A DNA stretch of 64,000 bases, taken from positions 70,433,676-70,497,675 of the forward strand of contig CAMGYJ010000006.1 of the NCBI GenBank assembly GCA_946122785.1, written 5' to 3'. The stretch's first letter is position 1; every line of letters starts with the position of its first letter. Under the pieces are notes generated by a model. The model was not told the DNA's origin. It did no database searches and saw only the letters and a program-made list of their open reading frames with translations. Shown here in pieces: positions 1-10,739 of this stretch. The stretch comes from Linum tenue (Eukaryota; Streptophyta; Magnoliopsida; Malpighiales; Linaceae). The position numbers and the translations under genes were made by a program.

Positions 1-259
1 CGATCTGCGCCTGGCCGTCGAAGAACATCAGCCCGGCGTAGGATGACTCATTCGTTCCTGCACTACTGTAGTCGTCGTCGCCTCCTTCGTCACTATCATC
101 GTGATCACGGGGAATGATGTTGCCAACTTCCTTCCAGTGAGCCTTTCGGATGTAAGAAGGGTAAATGGTAGGGTTGCTCAACTCGTAGACTTTGAGAGTA
201 GTTTTGTCAGAGGAAGCAACGAAGTGCTTGTCTGACTTGAAATCAAAGAGAAGAACCAT
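1..259 (-). CDS. 5' end of an unrecognised plant gene (runs off the left edge)
   Basis: An open frame on the minus strand begins at the ATG at 259-257 and stays open to the window edge, giving about 86 residues. It starts MVLLFDFKSDKHFVASSDKT, continues with a Tyr/Pro-containing stretch around residues 30-40, and has a very acidic run at about residues 52-62 (DHDDSDEGGDDDY). No signal peptide or membrane segment is visible, so a soluble protein is likely. The 5' leader lies at 260 and above, with an AT-repeat about 85-100 bp upstream of the ATG that could serve as a TATA region. I do not recognise the family and assign no function. The open frame to the edge and sensible codon use suggest real coding sequence, but the fragment is short. 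Confidence 0.45.
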   Translation of the reverse strand, partial: MVLLFDFKSDKHFVASSDKTTLKVYELSNPTIYPSYIRKAHWKEVGNIIPRDHDDSDEGGDDDYSSAGTNESSYAGLMFFDGQAQI

Positions 260-341
260 GCTAGCTAGCTAATATTCTCTTCTGGAGATGGTCAGAGATT
301 AGGGTTTTGGAATATTTGATGGCTAGTGTGTGGATGCCATA

Positions 342-361
342 GCTATATATATATATATATA
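342..361 (-). promoter_or_regulatory. AT dinucleotide run, possible TATA region
   Basis: An uninterrupted (AT)n tract lies about 85-100 bp upstream of the ATG of the minus-strand gene at 1-259. This is a plausible TATA-box position for a short leader. It may equally be a simple microsatellite with no promoter role. Confidence 0.25.
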
Positions 362-1614
362 AAAGCCTTAAAGTGACCATATCCGACCAACCTCCCGCCC
401 GCTTAACTTGAACAAAAATTGCATCAATGAAGTTCCCTGCAATTTCATTTGCAGGGAGCCAAGTTTGAATTAGTAAACCAAACAATATTTGGTATTATCA
501 TATTTAGATATTCTTCCAGTGCATATATAAAGACAACACCACAACAACCAGCTAAGTTGTTTTCTTCTCTGGCCTTCTTATTTGATTAGATATACGAAGG
601 ATTAAGAAATACTTTAGTTCTTGTTAACAAACAAGTCTTTGTATTATGTTCTGATCCAATTCTAACTCACTATTTAGTAACAAATCAAATATATTCATGT
701 ATGAACTCACGGAAAATGAGAATATATTCAAATGGAGCACGTAATAGCTAATAGACTTAGCTTCTTTCTTTTCCATCGGTCTATGCTCTCCGCTCTCAAT
801 ACTTATTGGCTTGGTTTCGTTTTTTATTTTCATGAGATGAGTGAGTTACCAAGGAAGACACAGTAGCCAATAATGGATTATATTTTTGTACGTCTGGAGT
901 CTGAACATTCTGATCAATGAGCATGACATGAATTTTATCTGAGCATTCTGGTTGAAGATGATCTTGTTATTGAATCTATGTACTACACCCTATAGGATTG
1001 CACTGTAAAAAAATATACGTGTATCCATTGCCAACTCTATGAATTAAACCAGACAAGCCAACAATGTATTATATGACTCTAGTTTTTCAAATGAGACAAC
1101 TCTTCACAAGTTTTCTTGCATAATCCAATTTATGTGTCTCATGCTCCTCTTGCATGGGCCTTATGGATGAAGATGGAACCAATGTTCGCAGCTTGAGATC
1201 TCGTGTAGTTATAGAGAGTTCGTTCGGCCATACCTCTTGGCCGGTGACGGGGATTCACAGGGAGGAGAGTTTCTCTCTATTTCTGAACCTTCGAAATAGA
1301 GGGTTAGAGTTAAGAGCAGTACGCAGTTGCTTCTTTCCTCTTTTCTTTCTTGGAGGAGATGTCCTTTGATCAGATGAATCAGAATACCACTCTTATACTC
1401 AATACCTTGAGCAACCCTTTTCTGTTTCGACTTTATCCCTGGTTAGTGAAGGGTTTTGGAACCAGAACGACCCCCTAAAAAACTGGTGCAACCTACGACA
1501 GAAATTTGAAGGATTTCTATCGCAATGGTCACTATTTATTGAATAACTGTACCTAGTCCTTGGACTCCAACCACGAACAGAAACAGACACAATTTACCCG
1601 AGCCAAATTTAACT
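362..1614. other. Spacer between the edge gene and the first MITE
   Basis: AT-rich sequence with only short open frames that have many stops and no recognisable domain. I see no RNA gene or structured repeat here. The first few hundred bases are probably promoter for the minus-strand gene at the left edge. Confidence 0.4.
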
Positions 1615-1622
1615 GTTAAATC

Positions 1623-1909
1623 TAGGGGTGTACAACTGCTCTGTTCGGTCCGGATCGGACCAAACTCATAAGAAGCGTAGTCCATTAATAAAAGACATCT
1701 TAGTATCAAAAACTGGACCATTATTGCATTCAGTCCATTTGGTCAGGTCCGGTCCAAATATCAGGTTCGTTCCATCATTTCTTCAGTAATTGTAAAATTC
1801 TTGTGGACCAAGGATCGAACCGCATTATACTTGGTTCGGTATGTTCCGGTCCAAATTTCTTATTGGTCCACTACTGTCCGATCCCAGACCGGACCATTGC
1901 ACACCCCTA
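1623..1909. mobile_element. hAT-type MITE, TAGGGGTGT family, GGTCCGG-word interior
   Basis: The left end reads TAGGGGTGTACAA and the right end is its near inverse, TTGCACACCCCTA. It is flanked by imperfect 8-bp duplications, GTTAAATC (1615-1622) and GTTGAACC (1910-1917), six of eight matching, as expected for an old hAT-superfamily insertion. The 287-bp interior has no coding potential and repeats variants of GGTCCGGTCC in both orientations. This is one of seven elements in the window with related ends. Confidence 0.75.
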
Positions 1910-2221
1910 GTTGAACCCGCTTTTGACATTTTTCCAAAACTCCGAAACCTGTGTGTATTCAGGCCGTTTAGATGGCCAGTTCCTGTTGGACCCGGTTGAA
2001 TCCATGTTAGGATAAGGGTTTGACAATCTTGCTCTACACAGTATACTTTTGTTTTCGTTCAAAGTGGATGTAATTTCGATATACATGATTGATATATTTT
2101 TTTCAGAAAGAATTGAATTATAAATTAAAATAAAATAAAAAAAATATAGTCCTTTAAATTTTAATGATGAACAAATTGATTATTGGCCAATTGATAGGTG
2201 CATTGAAATCTTTTTAACAAC

Positions 2222-2760
2222 TTTTTTTTATAAGGGTGAAAATTTTATTGCTAAAAATAGAAAGAACAAAATTAAGCCACAAGGAGTTCACAAGCGATGA
2301 ACCCCTCAATACATAAACCAAAAAGTCAAAAGAAATGAGGAAGGCAGCGTAGCAGGAGGTGCCATCCTAGAAAAACAAAGGAACACGCTCCAAAAGTTAC
2401 ACAAACAAGAAAAAAGGGGATCAACAGAGATCAAATCACAAATCACGATAACAGGGCAGGCTTCGGACATAAGCCTAAGCCACTCAATCTTGCTAGAATC
2501 ACTGAACAGACCCCCTGCCACCACCCAACTGAGAAGACATCACCCGATCTTGTGAAAAATGGACTGCCACCTGTGCCTCTTGTCATTGAACATCCTTCCA
2601 TTTTGTTTCATCCATACTTCCCAAGTGAAAGCATGTAGGAAGAGATGGGCAAACCGCTCAAGCTAGTTGGCGGGTTCCTCAGAAGGCCAACTCTGAATCA
2701 CGTGCTGCAGTCCATTTTTCGTTTCATTTTCACGATGAATATGTAAAATTAATTATAAGG
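2222..2760 (-). mobile_element. 5'-truncated LINE 3' end
   Basis: The run of T at about 2222-2229 on the plus strand is the poly(A) tail of a minus-strand element. Upstream of it in element orientation (2530-2700) the broken reading frame resembles the zinc-binding reverse-transcriptase tail region (zf-RVT) of plant L1 elements, with Trp-rich and KQNGR-like stretches. Frame breaks are frequent and the reverse transcriptase, endonuclease and first ORF are absent. A short, 5'-truncated dead LINE copy fits best; the exact left boundary in element orientation is not resolved. Confidence 0.45.
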
Positions 2761-2814
2761 GGAGAGGGTCTTTGTTTATCAAGACAATGGCCAGTCGGAA
2801 ATCAAAGGGAAGTT

Positions 2815-2938
2815 TTTGTTTTTTTATAAGGGTGATATAGGTTTCTTTTTGTTATTAAGGTACTATTTAAGGGATTCGAACTTGGGACCTCCAGGTTCTA
2901 GGCTAGTGGTATTACCACCAGACCAAGCCCTTGTTCGT
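2815..2938 (-). mobile_element. tRNA-derived SINE
   Basis: Read on the minus strand, the head begins GGGCTTGGTCTGGTGGTAAT, which carries an RNA polymerase III A-box-like TGGTCTGGTGG. About 45 bp downstream is a B-box-like AGTTCGAATCCC. The 3' part ends in a T/A-rich tail (plus strand 2815-2830). This two-box arrangement and size are typical of plant tRNA-related SINEs. It is not a tRNA gene because the arms do not fold as a cloverleaf and an anticodon stem is missing. Target-site duplications were not resolved. Confidence 0.6.
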
Positions 2939-2970
2939 CTTGAAAGATAGGATTCTCCGATGTCCCAACC

Positions 2971-3805
2971 ATGTCCATCGACAGTAGAAGAAGAATCCCG
3001 ATGGCTTCGTCGGCCAACGATGTTTTTACAGCGATTTGCGATGGCACATATGTGTACCCGGCAGACATGCATGAGCAGTATCAAGCCATCCGGGTGACCA
3101 ACCGAGACGGTGTTACACCCGTTTCGATTCGGGAGATCACTTATGGATATGGTAAGTACTTATTAGTGATTTTATGGTAACGATTGGTATACTCTAGGAG
3201 TATAGTATATTTCTGATGATCTGGCCGTTAGATGCACTTCGATGAGCCGACCAATCTCAATAGTCAATTATTATTTTCTATTAAATTGAATTTTGGATTG
3301 GGATTTAGAGAATTGAGGCTTGAGGTTTATCCATTAGATGTTAGGGTATATTATCATATCGCAAACTTGGTTTAATTAATTATCTAGATAGAGATATCTC
3401 ACTAGAAGTATATTATATTCCAGGAGTACTACACCAATCAGACTCGTCATTTTAATTATTATATTTTTTAATATATAATTAATTATTATCTACATATGAT
3501 GCAGCCATCTCCCGTATGGTTTCATGGGCGACCGAGGAAATCACCCGGATTGACCACATGAGTCGAACCATTGAATCTAGGTTCAAGCCTGATGGTGCCT
3601 TTGTGGGCAGGTTCTTTCGCTCGGCCTCGTTGGCCATAAACGTCGAACCGCTGTCGATGAACGATTGTCCCAACTGCCAGGTTCAACCATCGTATGGACC
3701 TTGACCTACGGTTCCGATTTCAATGGTGGTGTCAACCTGAACATGTTCCAAGATGCTATAGCAGAGGGATTCATGACTTTAGACGTTTATCTCAGGAGCT
3801 CATAA
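2971..3805 (+). pseudogene. Bet v 1 / major latex protein-like gene, frameshifted in exon 2
   Basis: Exon 1 is 2971-3151 (an alternative start is the ATG at 3001) and ends at a GTAAGT donor. Exon 2 begins at 3505 after GATGCAG. The intron falls in phase 1 near codon 60, where Bet v 1-family genes usually have their single intron. Exon 1 contains a family-like PVSIREITYGYG strand and exon 2 a long amphipathic stretch. The frame then stops at 3704, yet a second frame from about 3668 to the TAA at 3803-3805 encodes GSTIVWTLTYG and a C-terminal helix ending DVYLRSS, which matches the family's last strand and helix. Both parts together would give roughly 160 residues, the usual family length. A one- or two-base indel between about 3655 and 3680 therefore disables the gene, unless it is a sequencing error. 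The family is inferred from pattern, not alignment. These proteins bind small hydrophobic ligands in the cytosol. Confidence 0.55.
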
Positions 3806-3844
3806 GATCGTTAATTGATCACCAACTGCGTGCTTAATTAATTT

Positions 3845-6800
3845 GTATTTTTTAACAAAAGATAATAATATATATATTGACAATAACAAATAGGTAATTA
3901 CATCATGAGCCTCAACCAGGCCACGAAATCAAAAGAACGACAAGCTATCGGGTACAAAGAAAGGGCCTTGCGAGCCACCAAGTGGGCTACCCTATTGATA
4001 TGCCAACCAACGAAGCGAACACTGAAGCCTTCATGATCAGCCAAATATGACAACACTTCCTGGAAAATGGTATTTGCTCCGCTATCACAATCATGTGCTT
4101 GGTTGAGCCGGTCTATTACCACCTTGGCATCCCCTTCAAACCGTACCACCGGGAACCTCCTTTGGCGGCAGCACAAGATCGCTTCCCGGAGAACCAAAAG
4201 TTTCACAATCTTTGGATCATCAATCCCATGGAATTGGATACTTGAAGCGCAAATGACTTCACCACCCTAGTCCAGAATGACGATACCCCCCACAGAATGC
4301 GACCCCCGCCTAGTTGCACCATCCCACCTACAGACAAAAGCCCCAGGACAGTCAGGACCACACCGCCTCCCCCAGCTATCGAGCTATTGACCACTTTATC
4401 TTGAGGTAGAGTAGTCCACTCATTCAACTTCTGATGGTACCGCCTCATAAGAGCTGGAATCCCAAACTATTTGACTTCAAAAACAACCCAGTTACGGGAT
4501 TTCCAAATTTGCCATAGGACAGCCACTACGGCCATCGTTTGATGCGGACTCTAGACGATAGCCAACAGCCTTTTGAGAAAGAGAGGGAAAGTGTGGCGAG
4601 GGAGCCCTTGCCCAACATGGTCCAGACCAGCATGATCCCACAACGCTCGAGCCACTAGACATTTCAAAAAAGGTGCTCTATAGACTCAGACGCCGCCCAC
4701 CAAACCGGACACCGGGGATGTACCTGGACCTTCCTGTCAATGAGGGTTTAAGTAGTGGGGAGGAAACGGTGCAGAAGCTTCCATAAGAGGACCTTCAGTT
4801 TTGGAGGAATGGAAGAATCCCACAACCTGATCCAGCTTTGTCTGTCCATCCAACTAACAGTCGGACTCCACCGCCCATTTTGTTTGTCCATCAACACAGC
4901 CAGATGATAAGTCAGACTTCACAGTGAAAATCCCATCACTTGTGTCATGCCAGATCAGCTTATCCTCCATAGCCTGACGAGGTAAGGGCATAGCAGTAAT
5001 AGCCAGACAGACGGTAGGGGGGAACCACTAGGCAACCAGCGGCCCTCTACCGGACAAAACAAATCTTCGACCTTGAGGTCTCCCTCTTCTAGGAGAACCG
5101 GCGGGTTAAACATGGGAGGATCTGGATGCAAGGTAGGGATCCAATTTCCACGCAGAGCGAACACCCCCTACCATTCCCCACTTGCCAACGAAGACCCCGT
5201 ACCAAGAGTTAATGCCCAAACAGGATGCTCTGCCAACACCAGGAAGGGCGAGAGTGTGCAGTAGCAGAGAGAAAGGTGTCAGTAGGAAAATATTTTCCTT
5301 TATACACCTAAGCAAGGAGAGACTGAGCTTCATTCAGAATTCGCCATCCAATCTTGTCAATAAAGCCTGATTGAAATCCTCAAAGCGGCGAAAACTCATC
5401 CCTCCTTCATGTTTGCTACGACACATATTACGCCACGACATTCAACGAATACGGGAATGCCCTTCCTCCACAACCCACCAAAACCTAGCTACTAGCCTAT
5501 CCAAAATTCGGCAAAGAGTGAGCGGGAGTTTAAAGCAGGACATAACGTGCAAAGGAAGAGCTGAGGCAACATATTTGATCAAGGTTTCCCTCGCTGCCGG
5601 GGACAAAGTCCGCTGTGCCCACCCTTGAAGGCGAGCCATCAACCTTTCTTCAACAAAACAGAACGTAGCCATCTTAGATTGGGCGATGAGGGTGGAAAGA
5701 CCCAGATATTTTTCATGAACGCCCATAGCACCCACCCCCAAGATTTAGGGCAAGAAATCCTGATCAAGGATTGACACATTTTTGCTAAAACAAACCACCG
5801 ATTTTCTTAAATTAACTCGCTGCCCACTAAGTTCCTCATATTAATTGGGAACTTCAATCAAATTCTCGCATGATTGCAAAGAGCCTCGCAGAAATAGGTA
5901 CGAGTCGTCCGCAAAAAATAAATGAGAAATCCTAGGGGTCCGAGGTGCCACCTACACCCTCTAGTCGTCCTTCTGAAATGTCCTTTCGGAGAAGGGCTGC
6001 AAACCCTTCCGTATATAAGACAAACAAAAGAGGGGAGAGCGGTTCACCCTCGCGAAGACAGCGAGTCGATTTGAAAAAACAAGACGGCGTGCCATTCATC
6101 AAAATCGAAAAAGACGCCAAACTATGGCATTCCTGTATCCAGCCAATCTAGGTTCGAGTGAACCCTAATTTAGCCAAGATCGCTGAGAGAAAAGGACATT
6201 CGACTCTATCATAGGCCTTTTCCATATCAACCTTTAGAGCCATGTACCCTTTCTTCCCACGATTTTTATTTTGAGGTAATGCATAAGTTTGTGTCCGAGC
6301 AACACATTCTCCACAATTTGTCGCTCCCTTATAAAGACATTATGGCCCTCCGAGACAATCTGAGGGAGAAGTGGGGTCAGCCTTTCAGTCATAACTTTAG
6401 TGATAACTTTATACACAAACTGACAGAGGCTGATCGGCCGTAACTGGTGAATGGACTCAACATTTTCAACTTTTGGGATCAAGGTTAGCCCAAGTATGGT
6501 TGAAGCTTCGTAAAATCCGGCTAGTTCAAACGAACTAGCAGACAACCTCAGCCACCGAATCTCCGACAACATCCCAGAAAGATTTGAAAAACTTTCCAGT
6601 AAATCCATCAGAACCAGGTGCCTGCTTCGATCCCATAGAGAAAACCGTAAGTCGAACTTCAGAAGGTAACACCTCCTCTGTGAGTTGAGCATTCATTTCT
6701 TCTGTGACCTTTCTTGGAAGTGGCAGGCCATCCACCCTAGCTCCCATGTCCAGGATATGATTTTTCGAAGTGAAACGAGTTTGGTAGAAATCAGTAGCAA

Positions 6801-7520
6801 TATTTTCTTTTCCTTTTTCCTCCTGGGTCTAGTGATCGTATGGAAATGCGAAGTATTCTGATCACCCTTTTTCAATCAACGAACCCTGGACATCTGCTGC
6901 CAGTACAGCTCCTCCACCTCCCATGACGACTAAGATCGTTCTCAAGCATACGCACATCATCCCAATTAATTGGGACTTGTTGCTTTATGCGATCAATCTC
7001 AGCCTAAGAGTTTTTATGTTTCATAAGGAGTTCGTGGTCCCAGTCCGACTTCAATCATACAACAAATGGTGGAGCCGCTTCAGCCTAGTCAAGAGTCCGA
7101 ACATAGGAGATCCATGAATATCCTCTTGCCAAACATATTGCACCATTGCTCTGACCTCTGGATAGTCCGCCCATCGAGCATCAAAGCGGAAGAGTGGTTG
7201 ACTATTCCGGGGATAAGCTTTATCGGACAGGAGCAGAGCCCTGTGGTCAGACTCCTGATCCGTGAAGTGCTTGACAAGAGTATCGGGGTATTGATCAATC
7301 CAAGTTTGGGAACAAAGAACATGATCCAGCCTCTCACGAATACAGGCTTGACCCATCCTCTTATTTGTTCAAGTGAATTGATCACCTTGATACTCAGGAT
7401 CATGGAGACCCAAATCTTGAATAAAGGATTGAAGGGCAATCGATTGACCCACATTCTAGAGATTACCCCATCCTTTTCGCCCGCATGGAGAGTGGTGTTG
7501 AAGTCTCCTATTACCACGTA
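3845..7520 (-). pseudogene. Dead LINE (plant L1 type), ORF2 remnants
   Basis: Minus-strand pieces follow ORF2 order. The C-terminal half of the endonuclease lies at 7050-7517 (GDFNTTLHAGEK and an ESDH motif). A KKGDQNTSHFH segment lies near 6860. Reverse-transcriptase fingers lie at 6234-6750 (KQAPGSDGFTGKFF, PKVENVESIHQLRPISLCQF). The palm continues at 5930-6120 (REGEPLSPLLFVLYTEGF), then the connection region (5440-5740), a zinc-binding region near 4500-4700 and the RNase H tail at 3898-4206 (EGDAKVVIDRL). Frames are interrupted by many stops and shifts, and the first ORF and endonuclease N-terminus are missing, so this is an old 5'-truncated copy. A run of A in element orientation near 3848 may be the tail. 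A TSD was not resolved. It landed just downstream of the Bet v 1-like gene. Confidence 0.8.
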
Positions 7521-7731
7521 AGGAAGTTAAATTGGATTTCGATAAACTATTTTACTAATTTTACATACGTTGGGTGTGCTTGATAATAAGAAATAAGTGA
7601 TTTGTACTGAGCGGGTGAACTGTTCTTGCTCCTCCAGATCGGTCTTTATCTTTTCCTTGTTCTTTTTTGTGTCCTTGTCCTTCTGTGTATGCATATGCGT
7701 CTGTTCCTAATTAGTATATATATATATATAT

Positions 7732-8702
7732 GGGGCTTGATATTTGCCGCCAAACAAATTGCTATTTGCCGCCAACTAAAAAAAAAAGTATATATGTACA
7801 TCTTTGGTTAAGAAATTTCACAATCTACAACATATCCAACTTTCAGAAAACGTATTGAATCAGAAAAAATCGACGCTCACCGGAAAAGTCGCCGGAAAAC
7901 CATCGGGAAAGCCCATCCTCGACGTAAACTGCGGACACGCATCCATGAATCATCATTAAGCAGGTGCGTCAACCTCCCGTCGTCCTCAATCGTCGGAAAA
8001 CAAGTAAGTTTACTTTTTCCGGCAAGTTTTTCAATTTTCCGGCAATTTTTCCAGTTTTCCGGCGAAAAACACGGTGGGCCGAAAAAAATTGCGGCCGATG
8101 CGCCGCCGGGCCGAAAAAATCTTGTGGCCGGTGCGCAGCCGGACCGAAACTTTTTTGCGGCCGGCGCGACACCCTGCCGAAATATTTTTTCGGCCCGTCG
8201 TCGCCCCGGCCGCAAATTTTTTTCGGCCGGTCGCCGAACGCGCCGCCGTGAATTTTTCCGGCGGCGCGTTCGGCGACCGGCCGAAAAAAATTTTCGCCCG
8301 GCCGAAAAATTCTTTCGGCCCGGCGGCGTTCCGGCCGCAAATTTTTTTCGGCCCACCGTGTTTTTTCGCCGGAAAACTGGAAAAATTGCCGGAAAATTGA
8401 AAAACTTGCCGGAAAAAGTAAACTTACTTGTTTTCCGACGATTGAGGACGACGGGAGGTTGACGCACCTGCTTAGTGATGATTCATGGATGCGTGTCCGC
8501 AGTTTACGTCGAGGATGGGCTTTCCCGATGGTTTTCCGGCGACTTTTCCGGCGAGCGTCGATTTTTTCTGATTCAATACGTTTTCTGAAAGTTGGATATG
8601 TTGTAGATTGTGAAATTTCTTAACCAAAGATGTACATATATACTTTTTTTTTTTTTGGTTGGCGGCAAATAGCAATTTGGTTGGCGGCAAATAGCCGTTC
8701 AC
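7732..8702. mobile_element. Foldback element, ~971-bp near-palindrome with GC-rich core
   Basis: The left arm (7732-8248) and right arm (8259-8702) are near-perfect inverted copies around a 10-bp loop at 8249-8258. The outer ends contain ATTTGCCGCC repeats. Both sides are flanked by (AT)n, so a 9-bp AT target duplication would be masked but is possible. The inner part is a degenerate array of GGCCGAAAAAAAT-type units with very high local GC, and the left arm holds about 75 bp more of it than the right. The open frames here occur in several frames, on both strands and in both arms with the same peptide, so they follow from the palindrome and are not genes. The ends and long arms suggest a Mutator-type foldback, but no transposase is present. 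Confidence 0.75.
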
Positions 8703-8844
8703 ATATATATATATATATGGTGATTTATATCTCAACCAGAGTAAATCAAAGATGCGAATTACTTTGAGTAACAGTTGCGGATTCAGTACATAGGAGAGCA
8801 TTGAGTCGCATTTGAATTGAATACTAGAATATTGTAAAAAAATA

Positions 8845-9750
8845 GAGTAAATACAATTTGTTAGCCAATTTTTTCGACATTTTCAAATTATTAGCCAAAA
8901 TTTTCAAAATATGTAATATTAGCCAAATATTAACTTTTCGTTAGCAGTTTTGTTAGTGATATTAAAGGGCAATATGATACTAATTTGAAAGAGACATGTG
9001 GAGATCAACATTCCAAAATTTTAATATTTTACAAAGTTACTAATGGTAACAGCCAAATGGCTAATTTGATGCTTACAAAATATTTGGCTAATATTTTGTA
9101 TTTAAAAATAGGGCTAATACCATTGGGAAACCCGAACTATTAACTTTGTGTCATTTGTGTCCTAGAGTATTCGAGATGACAATTGTGTCACAACGTATGA
9201 TAGTTGTGTGTCATTTATGTCATGACGATTTCGTTGACTGTTATAGATAACGGTTGACCAAACGGTCAACCATAAAATGTTGATTGTTGGTTACATGACA
9301 CATATGTGGCAGCCACGTATGCGCCACGTCAGCTGCTACATCAGCTCATTAACACATAATATTTTAAATAAATTTTTTAATGTAAAATAATAAAATTAAA
9401 AATTCTATTTTTAACCCCTACCGTTCTCTGGTTTTTCCGATCGGCCGAGCTCCGCAGCCGCTCTTTCCTCTCTCTTTTTCTTTGTAAAATCGACTCACTC
9501 CCCTACCTTCTTCATCTCTACCTTAGCAGAAGCTTGGATTTCTCTTGCGGTCATATCCAGAGCAAGAGCATAACTTGAGAGAAAGCAATACCAAAAACGA
9601 TCGGAGTCCCTCTCTCGTCATAAACCAAAATCCGAATTTCACAGAGACGAGAAATGTTGGAAAGTTTTGGCTAATAATTTGGAAATTTTGAAAGGTTTGG
9701 CTAATAATTTGGAAAATTTGAAAGGTTTGGCTAATAATTTGTATTTATCC
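8845..9750. mobile_element. Inverted-repeat element with TTAGCCAA ends, interrupted
   Basis: The left end (about 8845-8960) has AAATACAA then repeated TTAGCCAA blocks. The right end (about 9655-9750) has the inverse, repeated TTGGCTAATAATTTG ending GTATTTATCC. Between them lies a different sequence from about 9113 that looks like part of a Mutator-type element. There is no coding potential. Boundaries are approximate and no clear TSD was found. Confidence 0.45.
9113..9655 (+). mobile_element. Truncated Mutator-type element, same family as the one at 35.4 kb
   Basis: It begins GGGCTAATACC and continues with CCCGAACTAT, TTTGTGTCATTTGTGTCCT and a TTGACCAAACGGTCAAC block, the same order of motifs as the left end of the element at 35353-36945. 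It then holds a C/T-rich stretch (about 9420-9560) resembling a gene leader. No matching right inverted repeat is present, so the copy is truncated or was cut off inside the TTAGCCAA element. Confidence 0.45.
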
Positions 9751-10739
9751 AAAAATTTATAATGACTATAGTTTTCATTACAATGTTAATCATATACCAA
9801 GGTTTATTGATTTAGCAAATCTATCGATAATAGAGTCTTCATCAATAACAATAAGATACTGTCACTAAAAAAATATAGCTAATCAATCAGTGAGACATTC
9901 ATTGCTCATTTTGTTACGCACCAGACGAATCAATTGACAAATCGATTTTTATTATGTATTCATCCATATTTCCACATGCTCCTCTAGAAATTTTGCAAGG
10001 AAAGAAAGTTCATATCTCTGAATATGAACCACATGAGTGGCGTAATATTAGCTCATTCTTAAAAGAATGCATCTCATAGCTTTCAAAGTCTCTAGACTAA
10101 ACACTTGATCAAGTTTGTAAATATTTTCTTCATTAAAAGACCAGATAAATTTTTTAATGATCTAGTGCATCACTCAAGTGAAGCAATCTGAATGATGAAA
10201 CTTTATATAGGGAAGGTGAGTTTTCCTGTAGAGATTTTGTTTATTTCAATGAAACTTTATACTTTTATTCATTTAAGTTTTAGATTTTTAGATTTCGTTG
10301 TTTTTTTTTTCAATGAAAATCATTGAGGTTTGAATTTATATGCTAATTTTTAGAGTAGTGGTTTGGATATGTTCTCTAGACCATTTTCCTAACAATAAAA
10401 AATTGTGTTATCAAATAACACTAGACGGACTTTTAAATAGCACTTGGTCGAATATCTAAAATCGACAATCTCATAAGTAATATACTACCTCTACACTTAG
10501 AGGAGGGCTGAGTTGTGGCCCAACCCTGGATTTGCCATTGTTGAGGAAGGAAATGCTATCTAGACATCGAATTGACTGAATTTTGGGGCATGATAATATA
10601 CTATAACCCTCAATAGATCTTAGTTATTTAAATTATAGACCCTAAACCCTAATATTGTGCATGTAATTTCTTATATATATTTAGATGAATCATGATTGTC
10701 GATTGTTGTTTCCAATTAAATTGGTAATGTTGGTGTATG
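9751..10739. other. AT-rich spacer
   Basis: No open frame of interest, RNA gene or clear repeat. Composition is AT-rich throughout and I see nothing to annotate. Confidence 0.4.

Noticed and set aside
7877..8467. Long open frames of 95-196 codons on both strands
   Set aside because: They lie in the foldback palindrome, repeat the same peptide in both arms and depend on its GC-rich words; not genes.
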